Assembly: GCA_964408735.1 (NCBI GenBank) | Contig: CAYPAX010000085.1 | Location: forward strand, 1-19,612 | DNA: 19,612 bases | Direction: 5' to 3' | Source of the DNA: UBA7887 sp964408735 | GTDB taxonomy: Bacteria > Pseudomonadota > Alphaproteobacteria > UBA7887 | Shown: piece after piece, positions 13,613 to 19,612 of the stretch | How the letters are laid out: each line of letters opens with the position of its first letter | How positions within the stretch are numbered: position 1 is the first letter of the stretch | The notes under the pieces: model-generated | Databases searched by the model: none | Told to the model about the DNA's origin: nothing | What the model saw: only the letters and a program-made list of their open reading frames with translations | Made by a program: the position numbers and the translations under genes

Positions 13613-14500
13613 TCAGACGGGCTTGTCGAGATAGAGCGTGGCCAGCGCGGTGCCGTCCTCGTCGCCGTGGCCGCGCTGCACCATGAGGCGATGCAGCTCC
13701 AAGGCCATGGCCGTCATGGGCATGGCCGTGGTGGTCTCGCGCGCCAGCGCGAGCACGGTGTCGAGGTCCTTGAGCATAGTGCGGATATGGGCCTCGACGA
13801 AAAAATCGCCCGCGACCATCTTGGGGAAGAACTGTTGCAGGGGCAGGGAATCCGCGCGGCCTCCGGCCAGCGCTTCGGGAATGCGCGCGGCGTCGATGCC
13901 GGCGCGCATGGCCAGCGCCGCGGCTTCCGACAGCACCGCCAGGGAGCAGCCGACGAAGACCTGGTTGATGAGCTTGGTGGCCTGGCCGGCGCCGTTCGGG
14001 CCCATCAGGGTGAAGCGTTGGGCGAGGTGGGCGACAATGGGTTCCGCACGGGCGAAATCCGCCTCCGCACCGCCGGCCATGATGGTCAGCTTGCCGGTCT
14101 CGGAGCCGACAACACCGCCCGAGACCGGGGCGTCGATCCAGCCCATACCGGTCTCGTCGCGCAGGCGCGCCGCCATGTCGCGCGCCGCTTCGGGGCGGAT
14201 CGAGGACATGTCCACCAGCAGCTTGCCCGGCGCGGCGCCTGCCGCCAGCCCGTTCTCGCCGAACACCACCGCTTCCACCGCCTCGGTGTCGGACAGGCAG
14301 GTGAAGACGATATCCGCTTCGCGCGCCACATGGGCCGCTGTTTCCACCGCCTTGGCGCCCGCCGCCTTGGCCGCCTCGAGCTTGACCGGGCTGCGGCCCC
14401 AGACGCTGAGCGGGAAGCCCGCACTCGCCAGGCGCAGCGCCATCGGCGCCCCCATCAGGCCGAGGCCGATATAGCCCAGGCTCGGTTTTTCGTCGCTCAT
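13613..14500 (-). CDS. NAD(P)-dependent beta-hydroxyacid dehydrogenase (3-hydroxyisobutyrate dehydrogenase-like)
   Basis: Encodes 295 residues. YIGLGLMGAPMA (10-21) is the Rossmann glycine motif. DAPVSGG (123-129) is the substrate-binding signature, and GAGQATKLINQ places the catalytic Lys at 176. The family oxidises 3-hydroxy acids such as 3-hydroxyisobutyrate, 3-hydroxypropionate or tartronate semialdehyde-related acids. VWGRSP at 33-38 has Arg36 near the usual NADP-phosphate position, so NADP use is possible. The ATG at 14500 follows GGGAGG; the longer open frame upstream is antisense to the enoyl-CoA hydratase and is rejected. It is the first gene of the minus-strand operon and divergent from the hydratase, with only 78 bases between, suggesting joint control. 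Confidence 0.92.
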   Translation of the reverse strand: MSDEKPSLGYIGLGLMGAPMALRLASAGFPLSVWGRSPVKLEAAKAAGAKAVETAAHVAREADIVFTCLSDTEAVEAVVFGENGLAAGAAPGKLLVDMSSIRPEAARDMAARLRDETGMGWIDAPVSGGVVGSETGKLTIMAGGAEADFARAEPIVAHLAQRFTLMGPNGAGQATKLINQVFVGCSLAVLSEAAALAMRAGIDAARIPEALAGGRADSLPLQQFFPKMVAGDFFVEAHIRTMLKDLDTVLALARETTTAMPMTAMALELHRLMVQRGHGDEDGTALATLYLDKPV

Positions 14501-14578
14501 GGCGTGGCCTCCCTTCCGGCGATCGAATGAAGCGTAATCCATAGGCCTTGGTATAGGATAGGGGAAGGGAGGATTTCC

Positions 14579-15352
14579 ATGACCGACGTTTTGACTATCG
14601 CGCCGCACGAAGACGGCGTTCTCTTGCTGACCTTGAACCGGCCGCGCCAGCGCAATGCCCTGAGCGGCGAGCTGATCCACGCCATTGCCGAGGCACTGAG
14701 CGCTGCGGCCGACGACGACGCCGTGCGCTGCGCGGTGATCACCGGCAGCGGCGGGGCGTTTTCCGCCGGGGCCGATATCAAGGAATTCATCGCCAACGGC
14801 GTGGCGGCGCTCGACAATGCCGTGCGCAACGCCGACTGGGCGCGCATCGAGCGCTTTCCCAAGCCGCTGCTGGCGGCCGTGGAAGGCTTCGCTTTCGGCG
14901 GCGGCCACGAATTGATGCTGCTGGCCGATATCATCGTCGCGGGCGAGGATGCGCGCTTCGGCCAGCCCGAGATCGATATCGGCGTCATTCCGGGCGATGG
15001 CGGCACCCAGCGGGTCACGCGCATCGCCGGCAAGCCCCTGGCCATGCTGATGACCATGGGCGGCGAGCCCATCGATGCGCAGACCGCACTGGCGGCCGGG
15101 CTGGTCTCGAAACTGGTGGCGTCGGGAACGGCGTGCGACGAGGCCATGGCTTTGGCCAAGACCTTGGCTGCCAAGTCGCCGATCGCCTTGCGCATGGCCA
15201 AGCAGGCCGTGCTCGCGGCCTATGAGACCACGCTTGGCGCCGGCACCGTACTGGAGCGCCAGGTTGTCTGCCGCGCTTTCGATACCGAAGACAGGGAAGA
15301 GGGCATGGCGGCCTTCGCCGAGAAACGCGACCCCGTATTCAAGGGCAAATGA
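14579..15352 (+). CDS. Enoyl-CoA hydratase/isomerase (crotonase family)
   Basis: Encodes 257 residues. LNRPRQRNALSGEL (19-32) and FSAGADIKEF (61-70) form the CoA and oxyanion-hole region. GGGHEL gives Glu111, and GQPEIDIGVIPG gives Glu131; these align with the two catalytic glutamates of mitochondrial enoyl-CoA hydratase. Having both acids supports a real hydratase over an isomerase or hydrolase. The expected reaction is addition of water to a 2-enoyl-CoA, giving the 3-hydroxyacyl-CoA. GGGAGG precedes the ATG. It is divergent from the dehydrogenase/CoA transferase operon and ends with an ATGA overlap into the Gfo/Idh gene. The exact acyl-CoA is unknown. Confidence 0.94.
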   Translation: MTDVLTIAPHEDGVLLLTLNRPRQRNALSGELIHAIAEALSAAADDDAVRCAVITGSGGAFSAGADIKEFIANGVAALDNAVRNADWARIERFPKPLLAAVEGFAFGGGHELMLLADIIVAGEDARFGQPEIDIGVIPGDGGTQRVTRIAGKPLAMLMTMGGEPIDAQTALAAGLVSKLVASGTACDEAMALAKTLAAKSPIALRMAKQAVLAAYETTLGAGTVLERQVVCRAFDTEDREEGMAAFAEKRDPVFKGK

Positions 15353-16521
15353 GCATGAACAAAAGCAAGAAAACCGTTCGCGCCGGCATCGTCGGCTCTG
15401 GCTTCGCCGCCAGCCTGCATATCGAGGCCGCGGCGCGCGTCTACGGCACCAATGTCGAGATGGTTGGCGTGCATTCGCCGACCGAGGCCAATGCCAGGCG
15501 CTTTGCCGAGGCGCATGGTCTCGAGGTGCTGGCGAGTGCCGACGAAGTCATCGACAAGGCCGACGTGGTTCATGTCTGCGCCCCGCCGGCCGCCCATGAG
15601 CCGCTGGCCATCGCGGCGCTCGCCAAGGGCAAGCACGTGATCGTCGAGAAGCCGCTGACCGGCTCGTTCGGTGACGGCGACGCGCCCAAGGAGGCGGAGC
15701 TTGAAGGCGCGCTGGCCAGCATCCAGCGCATGCTCGATGCCGAGGCAGGGAGCGCCGGGCGTATTCTCTATGCCGAGAACTGGGTCTACGCGCCGGCCAT
15801 CCAGAAGGAGCGCGAGGTGGTCGAGAAGAGCGGTGCGCAGATCCTCTGGATGCATGGCGAGGAGGCCCATTCGGGCTCCCATGCCGCGGCCTACGGCTTC
15901 TCCAAGTTCGGCGGCGGCGGCTCGATGATCGGCAAGGGCTGCCATCCGCTGACCGCGGCACTCTACCTCAAGCGCGTCGAGGGGCGCACGCGCGACGGCA
16001 AGGCCATCCGCCCGGCCGCCGTCAGCGCCCGCACCCACGCCATCACCAAGCTCGCGGCCTATCGCGACGAAGGGCATCTGCGCAGCGACTATCACGACAT
16101 CGAGGACTTCTCGGTCATGCACGTGGTCTTCGAGGACGGCACCATCGCCGACATCTACGCCTCCGAGATCGTCATGGGCGGCATCCACAACTGGCTCGAC
16201 GTCTGCGCCAACAATCACCGCGCCCGCTGCAACATCAATCCCAACACGGCCATGGAGACCTACAATCCGGTCGAGGCGGCTTTCGCGGACATCTACGTGG
16301 TCGAGAAGATCGGCACCAAGCAGGGCTGGGCGCCCACCGCGCCCGACGAGGACCACACCACCGGCTTTCCGCAGGAGATCGAGGCCTTCTACCGCACCGT
16401 GGCCTATGGCGACGATGTCGAAAGCGATTCCTTGCTGGCGGCGGACTGCATCTCAACCATCTACAGCGCCTATCTGTCGGCCGAGCGCAAGGGCGCCGAG
16501 GTGGCGGTACGGGCCTTCTGA
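15349..16521 (+). CDS. Gfo/Idh/MocA-family NAD(P)-dependent oxidoreductase
   Basis: Encodes 390 residues. GIVGSGFAASLH (13-24) is the dinucleotide-binding motif. EKPLTG (100-105) is the family's EKP signature with its catalytic Lys101. GKGCHPLTA (195-203) carries the His199 expected from the 'D-x-x-x-H' active-site region, but the usual Asp four residues before that His is Gly195. Members oxidise or reduce sugars, inositols, biliverdin and amino-sugar acids. The start at 15349 forms ATGA with the hydratase stop; a second ATG at 15355 is possible. Translational coupling to a crotonase is unusual for this family, which is more often near sugar genes. Substrate unknown. Confidence 0.9.
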   Translation: MSMNKSKKTVRAGIVGSGFAASLHIEAAARVYGTNVEMVGVHSPTEANARRFAEAHGLEVLASADEVIDKADVVHVCAPPAAHEPLAIAALAKGKHVIVEKPLTGSFGDGDAPKEAELEGALASIQRMLDAEAGSAGRILYAENWVYAPAIQKEREVVEKSGAQILWMHGEEAHSGSHAAAYGFSKFGGGGSMIGKGCHPLTAALYLKRVEGRTRDGKAIRPAAVSARTHAITKLAAYRDEGHLRSDYHDIEDFSVMHVVFEDGTIADIYASEIVMGGIHNWLDVCANNHRARCNINPNTAMETYNPVEAAFADIYVVEKIGTKQGWAPTAPDEDHTTGFPQEIEAFYRTVAYGDDVESDSLLAADCISTIYSAYLSAERKGAEVAVRAF

Positions 16522-16540
16522 TCACGAGGAGGAGAAGAGC

Positions 16541-17005
16541 ATGGCGAGCGTTACCCCGAAATCCGTCGTCGACATGGCCATGTCGGCGAGCTGCCCGACC
16601 CACGCGCGCACGGAAATCAGCGTGCGCGACGTTCACGCCACCATCGACGAGCCCGAGGCGCGCGGCGGCACGAACCAGGGCCCGACGCCCACCGAGACGC
16701 TGATCGCGGCGCTGGTCGGCTGCACCAACGTCATCACCCACCGCGTGGCCGAGGCCAACGGCGTCACCATCGAGGCCATGGCCATCAATGCCGCGGCCAA
16801 GTTCGACCGCCGCGGCGTGCGCATGGAAGCCGAGGTCGAGGTGCCGTTTCCCGCCGTGACGCTGACCATCGAGCTGACCACGGCCGCCGCCGACGACGCC
16901 CTGGCCCGCGTCAAGGCCGACCTCGGCAAGTACTGCCCGCTGACCAAGGTCATCAAGAACGCCGGCACCGAGTTGGAAGTGATCTGGAACGTCAGCCGGC
17001 CCTGA
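16541..17005 (+). CDS. OsmC/Ohr-family protein
   Basis: Encodes 154 residues. The two reactive cysteines of the family are Cys61 (LVGCTNVITHRVA) and Cys122 (KYCPLTKVI). These proteins are cytosolic dimers that reduce organic hydroperoxides through the two thiols. The subgroup is OsmC-like, not clearly Ohr. The ATG at 16541 has a strong ribosome site (GAGGAGGAG), and the open frame before it overlaps the Gfo/Idh gene. It lies 19 bases after that gene and probably closes the operon. It may protect against peroxides, or act on a thiol ester in this pathway; the second idea is only suggested by location. Confidence 0.92.
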   Translation: MASVTPKSVVDMAMSASCPTHARTEISVRDVHATIDEPEARGGTNQGPTPTETLIAALVGCTNVITHRVAEANGVTIEAMAINAAAKFDRRGVRMEAEVEVPFPAVTLTIELTTAAADDALARVKADLGKYCPLTKVIKNAGTELEVIWNVSRP

Positions 17006-17040
17006 GTGACCGGCTTCTGTCAGCCGGCGCGTAATCGGGG

Positions 17041-17046
17041 TATGAT
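17041..17046 (+). promoter_or_regulatory. Possible -10 box for the caspase-like gene
   Basis: TATGAT lies 46 bases before the ATG at 17093 and matches five of six consensus bases. The 17-base-distant -35 position (TGTCAG) is poor. Upstream, GTCAGCCGGC occurs twice (16991-17000 and 17019-17028), and CCGGC (17010-17014) can pair with GCCGG on either side, which may mark the end of the OsmC transcript. Confidence 0.22.
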
Positions 17047-17092
17047 CGTCGCGCAATAGTCTGCGAGCATAGCGCTGCCGTTGGGGAGCTCG

Positions 17093-19198
17093 ATGCGGAT
17101 ACCTGTGGCATTGACGATGCTGTTGCTGGCCGCGGCGGGCGCCCAGGCTGCCGAGCAGCGCCTTGCGCTGGTGATCGGCAATTCCGCCTACGCGAACAGC
17201 CCGCTGCCCAACCCGGTCAATGACGCCAGGCTCATGGCATCGGCCTTGCGCGAACAGGGCTTCGAGGTGATGGAGCGGCTCGATGCGGATCAGACCGCCA
17301 TGAAACTGGCCGTCCGCGATTTCGGCAATCGGCTCAAGGCGGCGCAGGGTGGGGCCGTTGGGCTGTTCTATTACGCCGGGCATGGCCTCCAGGTCGCCGG
17401 CGAGAACTACCTGATCCCTGTCGGTGCGCCGATCGAGGACGAGGGCGATGTCGACATCTTCGCCGTCGCTGCCAACGGCATATTGCGAACCCTCGAGGAC
17501 GCGCGCAACGGCCTCAACATCGTCATCCTCGATGCCTGCCGCAACAATCCCTTCGCGCGCAGCTTCCGGGCCCAGGTCCGCGGCCTTGCCCGCATGGACG
17601 CGCCGCAGGGCTCCCTGATCGCCTATTCGACGGCGCCGGGTCACGTGGCGCTCGATGGCGACGGTGCCAACAGCCCCTATACGGAGGCCCTGGCGAAGGC
17701 CATCGGCGAGCCAGGCGTCTTGGTCGAGCAGATGTTCAAGCGGGTGCGCATCGCGCTTCTCGATACCACGCACGGCAGGCAGACGTCGTGGGAGGCCTCG
17801 TCGCTGACCGCCGACTTCTATCTCGCCGGCACGCCGGCGGTGGCCGAGCCCGCAGCCTTGGAGCTCGCGTTCTGGGAGTCGATCGAGGACAGCGACGATC
17901 CCCGCAGCTATCAGGCCTATCTGGCGCAATTTCCCGATGGCACTTTTGTTGCGATCGCGCGTCTGCGTGCGGAGGCGCTGAGCCGGACCAAGGTCGCCGT
18001 CGTCAGGCCGCCGGCGGAGCCGCAGGCGCCGCTTGCCGCGCAGCTGATCGGCGACTGGCTGTCGGTGGAGGAGGAGCCCTACGTCGAAAGCGGCATGACC
18101 CTGCCGGTCTACCAGATGCTGCGCTTTGCCGAGGATGGCACGTTCGTCTCGGCTTTATACGCTCCTGCCAGGACCTACCCTGATGGGCTTAGCATCTATC
18201 TGGATCCGTTCGTATTCGGCTGGGGCGATCCGGTGGTGCCGACGCGCGAGAGCCTGCTGCACGATCCGCCGCTGCGTGCCCGCGGCCGCTTCGAGATTGT
18301 CGGGGAAGGGCCGATGGCGGCGCTGCGCATCGCGATCACTCACGCGGCGCCGATCTTGCCCGACATGCCCGACGCGCCGCGACCTGACCTGGTGCTGGAT
18401 GACGATGGCGTCGCGCCGTTGCGCATGGCCGAAGGCAAACTTGTCGTCGACGATCCGCAAGGCGTGCCGCACCGCTTTCGCAGAGTCGATTGGAACACGC
18501 TCGATGCAACGCGCACCCTGCTGATCGAGGCGGGGCTCAGCGCCTGGCAGTGGGGCGGCTGCGCCGAAGAGGCGGCCGCGCGCTTGCTCGATGACAGACT
18601 GACCCCGGCAGCAGTCGCGATCGCCGACGGAATCGATTTGGTGGCCGTATTTGATGAGATCGTGGCCTTCGAGGGGATTCGCGCTCACGCGCTGCAAGCG
18701 GCTTTGCGCGCCATGCCGCCACCGGAGACCCTGGCGGGGGACGAAGAAGCGCTGCGCGCCTTTGCGGAAGCCACCTACGAGGCGGCAAGCGCAATCAGAG
18801 CGGCGGATTTCGAGAGGCAGATGGCAATTTCCGATCGCCTTCGGCCCCTGGCGGGCAAGTATCCCGCCCTGCTCGCTTCGCTATGCCCCGACAGGCGCGT
18901 TGCGGCCCTGACCCGTCTCTGTCGCGTGGCCGACGATTCCCCGGACGCCGCAATCGTCAAAAGCCTGTTCGACAGTAAAGATGTTGCCGCCATTCTCGCC
19001 CATTACCGGCACCCGCGCTCGCTGTGCCACTGCCTTGTCGAACGGGTCGGCGCCACCAGCGACGACGCGGCGCTCGCCGAAGCCCAGGTCGTCATGGCCG
19101 AGGAGGGCTCGCTGCGGGCCGGCTTGGATAGACTCGGCCTCGACGAAGCGGCACTCGCGCCCATGCTCGATTCCTGCGCGGCCGAGATCCGCGGGTAA
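17093..19198 (+). CDS. Secreted caspase-like (peptidase C14) protein with unassigned C-terminal domains
   Basis: Encodes 701 residues. A signal peptide (1-20, ending AGAQAA) leads into a caspase p20-like domain (about 22-247). RLALVIGNSAY (23-33) is the first strand, YYAGHG puts the catalytic His at 97, and LDACRNNPF puts the Cys at 149, so the dyad is intact. A short block follows (260-297: FWESI, YLAQFPDGTF), common after bacterial caspase domains. Residues about 315-485 begin QLIGDWLSVEEE and look like a beta-rich domain; 486-701 are mainly helical with several cysteines. Neither has a name I recognise. The ATG at 17093 follows GGGGAG; a TTG at 17081 is less likely. It would act in the periplasm or outside. 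Bacterial relatives cleave after basic residues, but the substrate is unknown. Confidence 0.87.
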   Translation: MRIPVALTMLLLAAAGAQAAEQRLALVIGNSAYANSPLPNPVNDARLMASALREQGFEVMERLDADQTAMKLAVRDFGNRLKAAQGGAVGLFYYAGHGLQVAGENYLIPVGAPIEDEGDVDIFAVAANGILRTLEDARNGLNIVILDACRNNPFARSFRAQVRGLARMDAPQGSLIAYSTAPGHVALDGDGANSPYTEALAKAIGEPGVLVEQMFKRVRIALLDTTHGRQTSWEASSLTADFYLAGTPAVAEPAALELAFWESIEDSDDPRSYQAYLAQFPDGTFVAIARLRAEALSRTKVAVVRPPAEPQAPLAAQLIGDWLSVEEEPYVESGMTLPVYQMLRFAEDGTFVSALYAPARTYPDGLSIYLDPFVFGWGDPVVPTRESLLHDPPLRARGRFEIVGEGPMAALRIAITHAAPILPDMPDAPRPDLVLDDDGVAPLRMAEGKLVVDDPQGVPHRFRRVDWNTLDATRTLLIEAGLSAWQWGGCAEEAAARLLDDRLTPAAVAIADGIDLVAVFDEIVAFEGIRAHALQAALRAMPPPETLAGDEEALRAFAEATYEAASAIRAADFERQMAISDRLRPLAGKYPALLASLCPDRRVAALTRLCRVADDSPDAAIVKSLFDSKDVAAILAHYRHPRSLCHCLVERVGATSDDAALAEAQVVMAEEGSLRAGLDRLGLDEAALAPMLDSCAAEIRG

Positions 19199-19209
19199 GG
19201 CGGCATCGT

Positions 19210-19566
19210 TCAACCGGACAGCAGCCAGGCGATGGCGGCGTCCTTATCCGTGCCATTGAAGAGCCTGACCGGGATTCCTTCGAACAGGCGCATCCAGAAC
19301 TTGGCGTCTGCCTCCATGCTGTCCTTGGCGAGGAAGGCCACCCGTTCGAGATATGGCGTGGCATCGGGAATACGCCTTGCCGCACTGGGCGCGCCTTCGC
19401 CCATGCCCTGATAGTCGCTCCAGTCGAGCAGCAGCTTGACGGGGCCGAATGTCTCGTACTGTCGCTTGACCAGGCGAAAGGCCGCTTCCACCGTCCCCTT
19501 GGTGCCGGTGCCGGTGTTCTTAAAGGTGACGAGATTGTGGTCCGCATCCACCGACGTCTCGATCAT
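19210..19566 (-). CDS. SpoIIAA/STAS-like domain protein
   Basis: Encodes 118 residues with the alternating beta/alpha pattern of SpoIIAA-like (STAS/SEC14-related) proteins. VKLLLDWSDYQG (44-55) matches the strand-plus-loop 'v-l-l-D-w-s-x-x-x-G' of that family, and a C-terminal strand and helix (IPVRLFNGTDKDAAIAWL) completes it. Such small proteins may bind lipids or partner proteins; their function is mostly unknown. The ATG at 19566 is preferred to a GTG at 19572 because GAGG precedes it at a usable distance. It is convergent with the caspase-like gene, leaving 11 bases. Its upstream region is cut by the window edge. Confidence 0.8.
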   Translation of the reverse strand: MIETSVDADHNLVTFKNTGTGTKGTVEAAFRLVKRQYETFGPVKLLLDWSDYQGMGEGAPSAARRIPDATPYLERVAFLAKDSMEADAKFWMRLFEGIPVRLFNGTDKDAAIAWLLSG

Positions 19567-19612
19567 GGCCACCTCGAGCCCGCTCGTCGTATCCGCTGTC
19601 GAGCATCCTATC

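Noticed and set aside
12553..13686. Long plus-strand frame opposite the CoA transferase
   Set aside because: The minus-strand product has the catalytic Asp and the full CaiB/BaiF pattern; the plus-strand frame is an antisense artefact.
14501..14908. Upstream extension of the beta-hydroxyacid dehydrogenase
   Set aside because: It runs antisense through the enoyl-CoA hydratase start, and GGGAGG lies just before the ATG at 14500, which gives the normal N-terminal glycine motif.
16235..17929. A 564-codon minus-strand frame across the OsmC and caspase genes
   Set aside because: It crosses three genes with intact motifs and has no family resemblance.

Overview
The window is high-GC (about 60-68% over most genes by local counting) and densely coded on both strands. 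The gene families point to a heterotrophic alphaproteobacterium, probably Rhodospirillales-like: TRAP solute-binding proteins with Tat leaders, CaiB-type CoA transferase, MaoC, enoyl-CoA hydratase, PhyH, Gfo/Idh, OsmC and a secreted caspase-like protein. This placement is inferred from gene content; no rRNA or other phylogenetic marker is present. I see no tRNA, rRNA, CRISPR array, insertion sequence or phage gene, and no gap over 300 bases without a gene.

Layout. (1) 1-952: a MASE1 membrane sensor domain on the minus strand stops early in an AT-rich stretch, beside a strongly AT-rich spacer. (2) 953-1969 (minus): a stand-alone methionine synthase catalytic domain, divergent from a small periplasmic cytochrome c (2081-2383). 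(3) 2429-7896 (plus): a tightly packed run of a TakP-like TRAP binding protein, iron-type alcohol dehydrogenase, KDPG-type aldolase, KDG-type kinase, HpcH/HpaI-type aldolase and SAM methyltransferase. Several junctions overlap (possible CTGA, GTGA, a 14-base overlap, possible GTGA), so this looks like one operon. (4) 7933-9492 (plus): an eight-cysteine ferredoxin-like protein and a PhyH-family dioxygenase. (5) 9514-9951 (minus): a MaoC hydratase, divergent from a second TakP-like TRAP binding protein (10080-11165); their spacer carries two perfect palindromes. (6) 11337-11792 (minus): a small secreted beta-rich protein. (7) 14500-11972 (minus): an operon of beta-hydroxyacid dehydrogenase, class III CoA transferase and VOC protein. 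(8) 14579-17005 (plus): enoyl-CoA hydratase, Gfo/Idh oxidoreductase and OsmC protein. (9) 17093-19198 (plus): a secreted caspase-like protein, convergent with a SpoIIAA/STAS-like protein (19210-19566, minus).

How the genes may work together (inference). TakP-type proteins bind 2-oxo acids, and the genes after the first one fit 2-keto-3-deoxy sugar acid breakdown. A kinase plus KDPG-type aldolase would give pyruvate and a triose phosphate. A second, HpcH-type aldolase could cleave an unphosphorylated substrate, and the iron alcohol dehydrogenase could reduce the aldehyde. No dehydratase, sugar dehydrogenase or TRAP membrane subunit is present, so the substrate is open. The right half looks like CoA-ester catabolism of an unidentified carboxylic acid. 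The best leads are the sugar-acid operon with its active-site-variant aldolase, the cytochrome c lacking the usual methionine ligand, the paired orphan TRAP receptors, and the caspase-like protein with unassigned C-terminal domains.
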